64,000 nucleotides of DNA from positions 98,016,873 to 98,080,872 of the forward strand of contig CM043704.1 of the NCBI GenBank assembly GCA_023935145.1. The letters run 5' to 3'. Every line of letters begins with the position of its first letter. The stretch's first letter is position 1. The DNA is from Bretschneidera sinensis (Eukaryota > Streptophyta > Magnoliopsida > Brassicales > Akaniaceae). Positions 22,942 through 34,599 of the stretch are shown one piece after another. The notes below the pieces were generated by a model. The model saw only the letters and a list, made by a program, of their open reading frames with translations. It was not told the origin of the DNA and searched no databases. A program made the position numbers and the translations under genes.

Positions 22942-24470
22942 AAATTCTTAGTCGACAGTAGGCGATATGCAAACTTCATGTGCAAAGATCGTTGCACCTC
23001 TTTAAAATCTCGCAAACCCAGACCACCCTTCATCGTTGGCTTATTCGGTTTAGACCAGGATCGCCAATGAACCTTCATTTTTCCATCTACCTCCCCCCAG
23101 AAAAAATTAGCCAACATAGAATTTATGCGAGAGATAGTAACCCCCGAGAGACTAATCACCGACATAAGATGTATGGGCATACTCGACAAAACATGGCGCA
23201 ATAAAATCAACCGCCCCCTTTGAGAAAGTGATTTAAATTTCCACCCTGCCACCTTCTTTCTTACTCTTTCTACTAATGGCTCAATTATACGAGTCGTCAA
23301 TCTACCCGAAACAAGGGGCGCACCCAAGTAAGTAACCTAGAAATTTCCTTCCTTGAAACTCGTTAACCTCAACAAAGCACGTTTCGAGAAGACATAATGA
23401 GTTTTGAAGGGAATATTGCCGACTTCTCCTTACTAATCAATTGTCCCGACCACCTTTCATACAAAGCAAGAGTCTCAACAAGTCTTTTTATTGATCTTTT
23501 CCCACCATTCGCAAATATTAGAAGATCATCTGCATATAGTAAATGGGAGATCAAGGGAGCCCTAGCCGGATTAGAGAAGCTTCCAATTCGCCCTGCCTCA
23601 AAATTTTTCTTGAGTAACCGCGTCAACACTTCCTCCATTACAATAAAAAGATAAGGGGATAGAGGGTCCCCTTGCCGTAAACCCCGCAAAGGGTGAAAAC
23701 ACCCTTTGAAAGGCCTTCGCCATATCAATTTTCACCATCACATTGCCACCTAATGTTTTCTTATTCAAATAATGAACCATTTCCTGAGCAAGAGAAATAT
23801 TCTCAAAAACGCTTCGTCCTGGCACAAAAGCACCTTGTTCAGGGGAGACCAGCTTATAAATAATCCTCGCCAATCTACTTACAAGAATTTTTGAAAAAAT
23901 CTTGTAAGCCACAGAACACAAACTAATAGAGCGGAACTTGTCAAAACTCGAAGGATCCTGCACTTTCGGGATTAGAACAATAAAAGAAGAGGAGAAAAAC
24001 CTGGGTAATGGCTCGCCACTAAAAAACTCTTGTGCTGCCTCCAGCACATTATTTTTGATAATATCCCAACAAGAAATATAGAAAGTAGAACCGAAGCCAT
24101 CAGGTCCTGGACTACTTTGTCTCGGAATAGAAAAAATCGCTTCTTTCACCTCTTCTTCAGAAGGCGCTATACAGAGCATCATATTTTCCTCATCTGAGAT
24201 AACATTATCAAGAATGACCGATAAGTCCGCTTGCTCCACCTTCGAAGACGTTGTTAATACCTCCCGAAGATACTGAGTGGCTCCTGAATGAACATCTTCA
24301 GCAGTGTTCAAAACCCTCCCATCCGCTAGAACCATACGAGAAATGCGCCCCTGCTGCCGACGTTGATTTATCGAAGCATGAAAAAACTGAGTGTTCTGGT
24401 CACCCTCCGTCAGCCACATCTTTTTTTCTATTTGACCCAGCCGTGTAGCTTATCTTTTCTCCCAGGTCTG
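22782..24470 (-). pseudogene. LINE copy 1: reverse transcriptase
   Basis: RVT_1 motifs in order: FFHASINQRRQQGRISRM, PRQSSPGPDGFGSTFYI, FIVLIPKVQDPSSFDKFRSI, SPEQGAFVPGRSVFENISL, VMVKIDMAKAF, LRQGDPLSPYLFIVMEEV and LLYADDLLIFANGG (YADD intact). Compared with copy 2, 125 bp are lost between the IDMAKAY box and LRQGDPLSP. The loss removes YDRVDWNFLLEVLKAFGF and what follows and shifts the frame. Thumb-like sequence follows (YLGAPLVSGRLTTRIIEPLV region). Confidence 0.92.
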
Positions 24471-24683
24471 GATCTCAAGTTTGGTTGTCAAAAAATCAGC
24501 CTCTGTTTCTGGAGAATAAGCCAACTGAAGTTGATGCTCCAAAATCGTCACTCTTTCTTCAAGCTCCTTTAAAATAACGTCCACTCTCCCAAAGACATTC
24601 ATATTCTAAGCTCTCAATGCCACCTTAGTCCTCTTAATTCTAAGAGCAAGGCACTGAAAGCCCCTAGCCGAATCTTGTATATT

Positions 24684-25460
24684 CTAAGCTTCCTCGACAC
24701 AAGACAAAAATCCCTCATGTGAACACCACATAGCTTGAAAGCGGAATAGGGCGGGACCGTAGGAGGTGTAGGGCCTAGTCGAATGGACTACCATAGGGCA
24801 ATGGTCGGACGTCTTTCGGCTCAAATATTCTAGCTGAGCAGATAAGAACTTGGAAGAGTAAGCATTGTTTATGACAACTCTATCGAGTTTAGCCCAACTT
24901 CGTGAAGTCCCCTCATGGCCATTGCACCATAACATGGCTTGCCCATCACTAGCTAAATCAAAAAGACCACAATGATCCAAACAGTTGTTGAACTCAGACA
25001 TAGAAATTAATGGCCGAGGGCATCCACCAATTCGTTCTGAATCCGTGCGAATAACGTTAAAATCGCCCATTACAAGCCACGGCTGCTCTCCCACCTGCAC
25101 CTCTTCCATGACTCGCCATAACTCCCTTCGATCAACATAAGTGCACTTGGCATAGACAAAAGTAACTAAAACCCTTATATCGGCCAAAGTAAACCAGCCT
25201 ATCACTGTCTGAGATGACCTACCCAGCACCTCAAAGGAATTCGGTTCCTTCCATAAAATCTATAACTTACCCCCCTCAACTTCATTTGAGCAAAAATGGT
25301 GGAAATTCAGAGAGTTTCCAAGCAAGGACATACGAGCCGCTTCCGCAAAAGGTTCCGAAATGGCTACCAACGTGGCATTTTTCTTCTTGATAAGAGACTT
25401 CAGCCTATTCCTTGACCTGTCTAAACCACTTACATTCCAGAAAAAAATTGTATCAGTCAT
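24684..25460 (-). pseudogene. LINE copy 1: AP-type endonuclease, start of ORF2
   Basis: ORF2 opens MTDTIFFWNVSGLDRSRNRL at 25460. Endonuclease motifs (PF03372) follow: TLVAISEPFAEAARM, VTFVYAKCTYVDRRELW, WLVMGDFNVIRTDSERIGG, WAKLDRVVINNAYS and TSDHCPMVVHS. The metal and catalytic residues of GDFN, LDR and SDH are present. A stop at 25260 and a frame change before 25229 interrupt it. The ORF2 start overlaps the ORF1 stop as ATGA. Confidence 0.92.
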
Positions 25461-26150
25461 AAATTTAGTTTTTTGGGCCGGGTGTGCACCCTTTGCGATT
25501 TTTTTACTGATTTGCTATCCACTGGTTTTGATTTATCAGTGGCTGTTCGTGGATCCATATCGGAGTCATAAGCCTTCGCTTTCCCCAACTGTACTGGAAT
25601 TTCTCCCTCCTCCCTATCTGAATAAGAGGCTATACCCCCTTCATCGTGATATGAATCTTCAGTCGTCACTACATCTACACTAGAATTAACCGTAGGCACC
25701 ATCTCACCCTGAGGAACCAAAGAAAACACTGGGTCCTTATTGTACCCCACTTCCTCACATTCTTTATCACCGTCCTCGGCTTGATTCACAGTTACGTCTC
25801 GCACTAACTCGCCATGCACCGCACCATTAGCCTTCCCTCCCTGGTTCACGTCCCCTTGACCCTCCAACACCTTGTTCACGTCCAACACCTGCCCCTCATT
25901 TGCAATCATCATAGGCTCCTGACTAGTCACCACAGGCTCTTTACACACAGGAGTTTTCCACTGGTTAACATACTCCACCTCTGTCATCACAGACTCTTTG
26001 CACACAGGAGTTATCATAGAGGCAACATGCCCCACCTAAATCATCACAGGCTCTTTACTCACAGGAAGTACCTCCAGATCAACATGCCCCACCTCTGTCA
26101 GCACAGGCACTTTACCAGACCCCTCTGTTTGATGCCCCTAATTTACTAAC
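25457..26150 (-). pseudogene. LINE copy 1: ORF1 C-terminal remnant with 57-bp repeats
   Basis: The frame is acidic (..YSDREEGEIPVQLGKAKAYD) and ends KKLNL followed by TGA. Upstream it is built from about three and a half 19-residue repeats with a TPVCKEPVV-like core (26112-25918). A TAG lies at 26036-26038. The capsid/RRM-like and zinc-knuckle parts expected in plant LINE ORF1 are absent, lost with the 5' end. Confidence 0.7.
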
Positions 26151-26159
26151 CTTACCATC

Positions 26160-27590
26160 CACCGAAAGAATTTTTTCTCAAGTCCAAGGACTCATGCCTA
26201 AAAATAACATGACAAGGATATATTCACCTAAGTTGGAACTCATTCGGACAGTAAAAGATAAACTTAGCTTAACATTTGGCAACCATGACAAATAAATACA
26301 ATTTTTCATCTTTGATCAACCAACAAATGTACAATGAACTTACCATAAATTGTCGTGATGCACCATCGATAAAAGTCTCATCCTTGCGTTTATGAGTTTC
26401 ATCCAAAAACTCTACGCGCCCGGGCTCATTCCCATGTGACATCTCCTACCATGTATGAAAAGAGTTCAAATTGTGACTCAATACACTACATATCAAACAT
26501 TAAGATTGGATGAATGAAGCAAATTAACTCACATATTCATCCCGTCTTCTAGCAAAACTCTTTGAACCGGACGTGTGGGGACATTGTTGTCTTTCACGTG
26601 CCGCTGTCCCTATAGTAGAATATTTCTACACCAATGAGAAACCAATTGAATAATCAGTCATTATTATGAAAATAGAAACAATGAGAATCCAAATGAACAT
26701 AATTATCTTAAAACAACCTCACTCTGCTTAGAGAACCAGTAGTTCACCAGTTGTTTCAACTGGTCTTGATCTACTCCTTTTGGAACATCATTGCTCAAAA
26801 CTTGTTGTTTTGTTTTGTTCCTCATGTGGTCCCTTTTAAGCACGTATCGGTAGTCCCTCCATTTTTTCCCTATCATCCTCAACAAAATATTGTGTATCGC
26901 CTCAATCATAGGGTAATGGAACTTCCTCTACCACAAAGAAAGGAAATTGATGTCAAATAAGCATTATTGGTATTAGGGATTATGCATGTACAACACCACG
27001 AAAACAAAAAAAAAAACAAAATTAGAGGCAATCAATGGTTATTAAGTTGTTACTTACCCAAATCAATATAACAAGGTCATTCTTGTAGCTAGAAGGGACC
27101 TTCTTCCAATCCGTGTAATTAAGGGGACAAAGGTCCCTCTCTTCGCAACCTTGTCCAACTAGCTACTTAATATTTGGCCACCTTTCTTAATAGGTTGATG
27201 ATGTGCATTGAAGTGGACCACATTTTTTTCCCTATGTGCAAGGGACCACACTTGTGAGGTTCTCAAGACACGTGTTTGCTTCCTCATCCTCCCTTCAGAA
27301 TCTATACATTGAAAACATAAATTTTATAATTAGTATAACAATGTGGTATCAAACTAGTTATAGAGAGAATGTATTATAATACAAAAATTACCAATTATCT
27401 CGTATTGTTCACTATCATTGTGATCACTTCTCGTTGTTATTGTCTTGGTCTCAGAATCATTTTGCAAGTCATGATCATCATCAAGGTGATACTCATGCTC
27501 ATGGTCAATATCTTCCTGATGGTGTGAAGACTCAGCTGCATACTGGTTTGACATGTTATCTCTAACTAAAGGAGGGATATTTTTTGACAT
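26160..27590 (-). pseudogene. CACTA copy 1, TNP1-like 5' exons (Transposase_24)
   Basis: Exon 1 starts MSKNIPPLVRDNMSNQYAAE at 27590, is rich in His/Asp/Glu and ends at a GTAATT donor (27392). Further exons: MRKQTRVLRTSQVWSLAHRE (about 27300-27200); WPNIK*LVGQGCEERDLCPL..DWKKVPSSYKNDLVILIW (27180-27060, with an in-frame TAG shared with copy 2); WRDYRYVLKRDHMRNK..PKGVDQDQLKQLVNYWFS (26909-26703); ARERQQCPHTSGSKSFARRR (about 26600-26530); and EPGRVEFFDETHKRKDETFI (about 26440-26350). The W-YR-LK, P-GV--QL--LV-YW and H-SGSKSFA motifs are those of Transposase_24 (PF03004). The shared stop means the gene was already damaged before the segment duplicated. Confidence 0.82.
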
Positions 27591-28006
27591 CTTGCAATCT
27601 GTATACATAAAAACATTAAAATGATTATATCTCACACTATCAAGAATGCATTAAAAGTTAACAAGAATTAGAAGAACCACACCTGAAAGATAGGAATGGT
27701 CAAGGGGTCGCAGCAAATGCAGCAATCAATAACTTCAGAGCACCTGAGAACAAATGAACAAATAAGTGCTTCAAATAGGATCTAAAGAACAAGCAATAAT
27801 CAATGATACAACTAAAACATAAATATACGACATTCTAAAGTAGCATATCACAAACTGTACGCAAAAAAGTTCAGAACGCTTGTTCTGTGTGATACAAAGC
27901 AACAGTAACCCGATATATTACAATAAAACCTTATAACACTCGTTGACACACATGTCCATCATATAAATACACATCCAAATATAATTACATGGAAATGCAC
28001 ATAAAA

Positions 28007-31000
28007 CTAGTTGGTATCTTCGTCAATGTCCATCCTAATCCAAGTTGAGATACAATCTAATTGATCGTCTACCACTACATTAGAAGGCATACACTGATTG
28101 TAAGTGTCATCATCCTCTTCCTGTGTTTTTTCCCCCATTTCATATAGGTCCCTTGGCTTTGTGATCACAACATGATACCACTCCTTTCTTGTTGGGTCTT
28201 GCATATAAAACACTTGTTTCACTTGAGATGAAAGTACAAACGGGTCATCCTTCAATAACTGACCAGTGTGTATTAACCTATTCAAGTTCACAAGAATGCA
28301 CCAACTTGCATCTTTCTTTAAACCCCTGAGTGAATTAATATCCACCCAATCACAACGGAACAACACAATCTTAAACGTCCCATAGTAATCCAACTCGATG
28401 ATATCGTTGAGCAAACCATAATATATTTTATCATCCGCTTCAACCATAACTCTCGAATTTTGAGATCGTCTACACCTCTCACGTTCCTTTGTGTGGAATT
28501 TAAAGCCGTTGATGTTGAATCCATTGAATCTCCTAACAACATTATTCGGACCTCGAGCAAAGGCAATTAGTTCATCTGAATAATTGTTATCCACCATCCA
28601 TGACACCTAAGCATTTTCCAACAATTAATATGAGACAACAACTTTTAATGTTTTATTGAAAACACTTATAACATTCGAAGACTCTTGTTATTATGCCTAA
28701 CCTGTCTCATAAGCTATGAGGAAAATTTCTCAACCAACCACTTATGTTCGAGACTTTGTATTGGTCGATTGGAATGGTTGGTTAGCCTTTGAGCAACCAA
28801 AAATTCGGTGTAATAATTGATGTTTTTATGTAATTGTTAGCCATCACAGTGATAACAACAGATAATAAAAACTCAATTTAAACACATGACTACTAATTAA
28901 GATCCTTTATTGATACTAATCTACGAAGGTCAGAAAGTTTATCATTATGGAGCAACACATAACGATATGCTTGAGCCAATGACATGTCATCGAGCTTAGC
29001 ACTCACAATCTTTCCCATTATCCGTCCACCAGAGGAAAACATGTATTCATCCGAAAAATTTACAGTATCATTGTTCCTTTGGGGGCGGTTGAATCTTGTC
29101 TCTACACCTTTGAAGTATTGAGAGCAATATGTTAGACACTCTTTCCCATTGTACCCTTCAGCAATTGACCCCTCGGGTCGACTTCTATTATGTACGTAAG
29201 ATTTCAAGCGCACTAAATACCTTGCAAAGCCAAAAAATTAAAGATAAATTAAATATCCAATATATAACAAAAAAAAACAAAGTGCACAAAAGCTTTGAAC
29301 ATCTAACCTCTCAATAGGATACATCCACCTGTAGTGTACGGGACCCCCAAGTCTAGCCTCGGAGGCTAAGTGAATGATAAGATGAACCATAATGGTAAAG
29401 AAACTCGGGGGGAATATTTTCTCCAAATGGCAGTGTCAAAGCAACACGCGACTCCAATAAGTCAAGCTCATGGGGATCAAGGGCTTTAGAGCATAAAACT
29501 TTGAAAAATAATGATAACTCAGACACAACTACAACAACATGTCTAGGCAAAGATGCTCTTAAGGCAATCGAAAGGATATCTTGCATCAAAATGTGACCTT
29601 CATGACTCTTTAAGTTTAACAGCTTACGATCGTTTATGTTGACACATCTCGAGATGTTTGATGCATGCCCATCAGGAACTTTAAGATTTGCCAAAACTGT
29701 CAAGAAATTCTGCTTCTCCTTCGTGGACATAGTGTAGCAGGCTGGAGGCGAGTGATCTTTTCCATTAGGAAGAACAACTAAATGGAGGTCTTTCCTAATA
29801 CCAATTTCCTCGAGATCGCGGTGTGCCTTCTTGTTATCTTTAGTCTTACTATCTATATTCAATATTGTTCCAATCAAATTATCATATACATTCTTCTCTA
29901 TATGCATCACATCTAAATTATGACGCAATAGATTGTCTTTCCAATATGGTAACTCAAAAAAAATGCTTTTTTTTTTCCACAACATATCTACAACTCCCTC
30001 ATCCATGGGAATATCCTCATTATCAACATTTTCAAGGAAATCATCCACACTCTCAAAAAGGTTATCAACTTCATCCACTAACACTTACCCCGTAGAGGTA
30101 TCAATATCCTCTCTTGCCCTCTTCTTAGAAGGCTTCGAGGTTTTACCATAGCTATAGTTTCCACCCTCTAGTTGTCTTAAAACATCGTGCCCAGACGGTA
30201 GAACAGGAGTATATCCCAACTCTATGGTGCCATCAAACTGATCCTTTTGAAAACGAAACTCATGGTTTTCTGGTAACCATCGACGATGACCCATATAGCA
30301 AAACTTTCTCCTGTGCTTTAACCATACAGAATGCGTAGATTCCCCACAACATGGACAAGCAACCCGACCCTTGGTGCTCCAACCAGATAAGTTTGCATAG
30401 GCTGGAAAATCATTAATGGTCCAAAGAAGATAAACGCGCAACTTAAAGCTTTGATTGGTAGACGCATCAAACGCATCAACATCATCCCATAGTTGTTTCA
30501 ACTCTTCAATTAGAGGCTGTAAAAAGATATCAATATCATTGCCAGGGCTTTTCTTACCAGGAATAACCATTGAAAGGAGGAAGGATGTTTGCTTCATGCA
30601 AAGCCACGGTGGCAAGTTGTATGGGACCAAAAGAACGGGCCATGTGCTATAAGTTGAACTCATTGTTCAAAAGGGAATGAACCCGTCACTAGCTAGGCCA
30701 AGCCAAACACTATGAGGATCAGCTACAAAATCGGGTTCATTCCAGGCTAATCCATCCACCGGGTGTCTTAAAATCTCATCATTTGTCCGATCTTTATCAT
30801 GCCATCTCATTAACGAAGCCATTTTAGATGACATATATATCCTCTTCAATCTCGATATTAGCATAAAATAACGCAATACTTTAGTTGGCTTTTTTTTTTA
30901 GATTGACCATCCATCTCATTCAACGGATCCTCATCATCAACATCGTTTTTAACTCACCGCGGCACACCACACGCATGACAAAATTCATCATTCACATGCT

Positions 31001-31760
31001 CGCCTCAATACAGTGTGCAGTCATTAGAACAAACATGAATCTTCTCATAGCCCATACCCAATCCTTTGATAATCTTCATGGCTTCATAATAATTTGATGG
31101 CAATAGAGCACACATCGAAAATGCCATGTTGATAAACTCAAGCAATATAGTAAGAGATTTACCAGACCACCCATTCAAACATTTGAGATGTAGTAGATAT
31201 AACATAAAACTTAACTTTGTGAAATTCTGACAACCCAGATAAAGTTCAATATTGTAATCTTTCATCAAATTGCGATACTGAGTCGTCTCATCAATAGCAG
31301 AACGAACTTGGTGTTCGACGTGTGAAGGATCACCACAATTATTGAACTCAAACCCACCATGAGCCTGTTACTCTTCAACATGCTCATTCGAAGATCCCAC
31401 TACGATTCCTAAACTTAATGGTTCATTGTTTGGGTTTTCACAAGCTACCTCTGAGCAAACCCAACACGTCATCTCGTCCCATGAAGCCAACTGGAACATT
31501 AGTGGGTTGTAAACTAGTGTGAGTGTGATTTATACGAGAGACTTTCTCCCCATGAAAAATCCACTCGGTGTAACCTGGACTAAACCCATTATACAATAGA
31601 CACTCTTGAACAATTTCTGGTTCGAATGAATAACAATTACCACATCTCCTACATGGACAAACAATACTGCCATGACCACAAGCTTTTTGACATGCAAATA
31701 TAATGAAGTTTGCAACACCATCCATATAGACCTCGGTTTATCTATCCAACTTTTATCCAT
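28007..31760 (-). pseudogene. CACTA copy 1, TNP2-type transposase
   Basis: Domain order: Transpos_assoc (PF13963; MDKSWIDKPRS at 31760, GSIVCPCRRCGNCYSFEPEI); Transposase_21 (PF02992; KIHVCSNDCTLY, MSSKMASLMRWHDKDRTNDE, PYNLPPWLCMKQTSF, SPGNDIDIFLQPLIEELKQL, LLWTINDFPAYANLSGWSTK, RVACPCCGEST); DUF4218 (PF13960; LDVMHIEKNVYDNLIGTILN, ASLPRHVVVVVSELSLFF); and DUF4216 (PF13952; 28606-28007, LFRCDWVDINSLRGLKKDAS). The protein cuts the element at its CACTA ends. Lesions here: a 10-bp loss in the first domain, a 15-bp in-frame loss of FDTLYP-like residues, and stops near 30664, 30085 and 31373. An intron at about 29222-29308 is recognisable. Confidence 0.9.
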
Positions 31761-31775
31761 TTTTAGATGAACCAA

Positions 31776-32944
31776 TAGACTTTCCTAAAACAATATTAAG
31801 AAAGTAAGAATTGAAATATTTTTGGCAAAAGCAGGCATAATCACAAACTTAGATTTGATTGCTAAGTGGATGAAATGAAATTAATAACAACAAATTGATA
31901 ATCACAGGTTAGTTCTCCAAATATTAAAATTGGTCCCATCAAAAGTGAGTATTTATTTGTTCTAGTGACTTCTCTTTAAACAAAGAGAAATCATTCTAGG
32001 CAACTTGATACCAACTCAAGCACATGTTGGCAATTGGTCTCAATAAAACAAAAAGTTGTAAATAACACATGTATGTGGATTTTACAACTTCTTTGATAGA
32101 TTATTGATTATTCACTTCTAAAAGTTTACCAACCTGTGAATCTTCCACCAAATGTAAGCTAATAACATTTATCAAATTAATGAGAAGTCCCAAATTTTCA
32201 ATTCATTGTGCAATGTCTTACAGTATTTTACAAAGGAATGGGCTAGTGTGGGTGCTGGTGCTGGGGTTGCACCAGCCCCTGTGCTATAGAGGAGGATCAG
32301 ATGATAGGAGATGGGTTTATAGAGGATGATCAGATGGGTTTGTCATGGGGTGGGAAGGGAGTGGTGATTTTGTCAGTTATAAATTGGTGTCTTAGACACT
32401 AGGTCAATTAAGTTAAGATTGATAGAGAAGAAAAATAGGAGAATGGAAGAAGAAGAGGAAAAAATACCGATGGAGAACACATGGAAAAATGGGATGATTT
32501 TTTTTTTCCACATTGACAAATCACAATCCTCATAATTTTGAATGATTTGGAAGTGAAAGCTAAGATAAGCTAATTTTTAATCGTTTTCTTACTTCCTCTC
32601 ATTTTTTTATCATTTTTACTAAATATTAATATTTTTTTATTTTTCCATTCTCCTCTTTCCTTCCTCCCATTTTTTTCTTATTACCAATCACAACCAAACT
32701 CTAGGCCCTCAATAGAACTTTAGAAAATCACTGTAGAAAATGACCAAAAAATCCAACAAGGAAGCATAGCAAACAAGCAGATATTGACTTTATAAACCAC
32801 AAAAAACGAAAGTCTAACTTAGCATTACATACCAAACAAACTTCCCTACTACAAACCAAACACAAAGAGAGAATATTTCCTATCAGTGAACGCCATGCAT
32901 AGAAGAAAAAAGCAAACTTAAGAAAAAGAAAGTTGTTTTTATGC
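31776..32944. other. CACTA copy 1, region upstream of TNP2
   Basis: Non-coding. It should contain the transposase promoter reading leftward. A block at about 32440-32710 is pyrimidine-rich and ends ACCAATCACAACCAAACTCT, resembling a MITE end, but no matching start was found. Confidence 0.45.
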
Positions 32945-33184
32945 ATGAGACAAGTGGTGAGGTATTTGGATGGGGAAGTTGAGGTACCTGAAAATTTAAA
33001 GGCACCAGCTCCGTTTGATGGAGGGAAGGGTATTGGGGAGGAATTTTATGATTTTGTAAACTCGCCTATATCCACATCTTTCAATAAAATGAGATCATTC
33101 TCATTCATGGAAAATAGATATGGTGGTGCTAGTTTTGCTTCTCATTCTACTTCTCCACTTTCTCTTCTTAGGCAAACAAGGTAG
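32945..33184 (+). pseudogene. Captured L-type lectin receptor kinase C-terminal fragment, copy 1
   Basis: The frame begins MRQVVRYLDGEVEVPE, the end of kinase subdomain XI of L-type lectin receptor kinases (normally preceded by RPS/RPT), and continues through an acidic tail with EEFYDFVNSP, FSFMENRYGGASFASHS and SPLSLLRQTR before a stop. This matches the typical C-terminal tail of that receptor family. Similarity stops abruptly at the ATG; upstream is Lys-rich AT DNA. It lies inside the CACTA element, opposite in strand to the transposase genes. It is a transduplicated host fragment with no kinase core, so it has no kinase activity. Confidence 0.8.
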
Positions 33185-34110
33185 CAATGAGAGGCTCACA
33201 GTGTACATGTTTACTAATTCACTTGTTTTGATAGGCAAAATTTTCCGGGAGTCAGAAAATATTTCCCAAGAAAATGATATATACAGTTCATATATGATGT
33301 ATCACAGCATAGATTTTCATTCCTTTCTCTTGTATTTTCGACGTTTACCCTTCACATCTTTGTAAAAATTCAATTAGGCCAAAATTGGATCTTTTATATG
33401 AGAATGGTATGGTATCCTTGTGTTTATTTAAGGCATTTTCCTGGGTCTACTAAGAAAATGACTCTTGGTCCCATAGTTAAGGCATGAAAAAGAGTGAATG
33501 GAAATTTAAAAAAAAATTATTGATTCGCACTTCTTTCCACTGGGTAAGTGGGATTTCAAACGTGGGCTCCTTGTTTCCCAGTGGGTTTCTGTTGGTTGAT
33601 ATTCGCTGCCTTAAACAACAAAGCATTGTCAATCCAAAGGATTTTCAGTCTGAAAAAAAATTTCTAATATGGGTGGCTAATAAATGACACAAAAGTTTTT
33701 CAGCCTGTGGACTAGTGGAGGTTAAAGATATGTATGAAATAAATGGAGTTGTTAGAGTAGTTGTGGAATCTCTTCTCTTTCGATCATAGAGGAAATAGAA
33801 AAAATAGCATAATTTCAATTTTAAATGATGAAAAACAAAAAACTTAAAAGCTCAACAAAAGAGTGTTTTGGTACCTGGCAGGGGGTATTGGAGCTGCTGG
33901 TGCCTGGTGGGATAGCTTCACCGGAAAATTGAACCCAGTCGTGGAAAGATGCAGAGACACCGCCGGTGCTTTTGGAAGGAAGAGCGAAAAAGGTAAGCTT
34001 TGGTGAGGGGGTCTGAGGGTGAATTTTTTTAAAGAAAATTCAGGTCCAACCAAAGAGAGAAAAAAATATATTAGGACAACCACGGCGCGGCAAGGAACGG
34101 CAGGAATATG
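33185..34110. other. CACTA copy 1, between captured fragment and right subterminal repeats
   Basis: It may include 3' untranslated sequence of the captured receptor gene. A GC-richer block at 33870-34010 has open frames on both strands (for example LPKAPAVSLHLSTTG on the minus strand) but I recognise neither. It could be another captured fragment. Confidence 0.4.
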
Positions 34111-34114
34111 TGAA

Positions 34115-34240
34115 ATTTTATATTTCGGTGCTTTAAAGCGCCGTTATATGTTCTTTGAATATTGCTGCCAGCAAGAAAGCACCGGCGGTTAATAAATTGC
34201 GACACTTTTGTCAAGCGCCGAAAATAAAGCGCCGTCAATT
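34115..34240. repeat. CACTA copy 1 right subterminal repeats (shortened)
   Basis: Only about four palindromic units remain (near 34125, 34165, 34205 and 34225), against about 13 in copy 2. The loss is some 430 bp and contributes most of the size difference between the two elements. Confidence 0.85.
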
Positions 34241-34599
34241 GTCACTTGTCTTGTAGTGATTGTAGTATGGACTTTGTTCGTAAAAGTCATTATTATATTA
34301 TTTAATAAGAAAATTAGTTGACTATTTAATTAAATTTTACCAACAGGAGTCGTGCTGTTTAATTGACTAAAAAAGCCTTGGGCTTGTGAAACTTCTATAT
34401 GCATACATTACAGAAAAAATGTTGAAATTTTATGTCATTGAAATAATAATTGGAAAAATAAAAAATAATTATTCACAGTGATTATATTAAATGAATATGA
34501 AGTTTCTACAATTTCCATATACTGGTGAGCGGGTAGGGGTTAGAGGACAGTGCTCCCGAAACTTTTAGGCCATGTACATGAGTGGAGTCTGGTTTTTTG

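Larger units (their letters stand above)
21251..26150 (-). mobile_element. L1-type LINE nested in CACTA copy 1 (5'-truncated)
   Basis: A minus-strand non-LTR element ending in a 20-bp poly(A), seen as poly(T) at 21251-21270. It has the tail of ORF1 (26150-25457) and ORF2 with endonuclease, reverse transcriptase, zf-RVT and RNase H in that order. The left boundary is exact; the right one is approximate because ORF1 sequence fades near 26150 and no target duplication could be paired with confidence. The CCHC part of ORF1 is missing, consistent with 5' truncation. The same insertion is in copy 2 (42886-47935), so it predates the 22-kb duplication. Confidence 0.9.
18108..34258 (-). mobile_element. 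CACTA (En/Spm) transposon, copy 1 (16.15 kb)
   Basis: Termini are CACTACAAGA at 18108 and its inverse TCTTGTAGTG ending at 34258; the inverted repeat extends to about 13 bp with one mismatch. A 3-bp duplication ATT flanks it (18105-18107, 34259-34261). Unit 3 shows the uninterrupted target at 61948-61950. Palindromic GGCGCTT/AAGCGCC subterminal repeats lie at both ends. Two minus-strand genes are present: TNP2-type transposase (31760-28007) and a TNP1/Transposase_24 gene (27590-18595), the latter split by a LINE. A lectin receptor kinase fragment lies near the right end. The transposase frames are broken, so this copy is non-autonomous. Confidence 0.96.

Noticed and set aside
32440..32710. 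A MITE upstream of the TNP2 gene
   Set aside because: One end resembles Tourist-like termini, but no matching inverted end or target duplication could be placed.
33484..33687. Plus-strand frame ending FLIWVANK in the CACTA right arm
   Set aside because: The WVANK phrase hints at a bulb-lectin domain, but the rest does not fit and there is no ATG-supported exon.
33870..34010. GC-richer block in the CACTA right arm as a second captured gene
   Set aside because: Open on both strands but no recognisable protein; left as unassigned.
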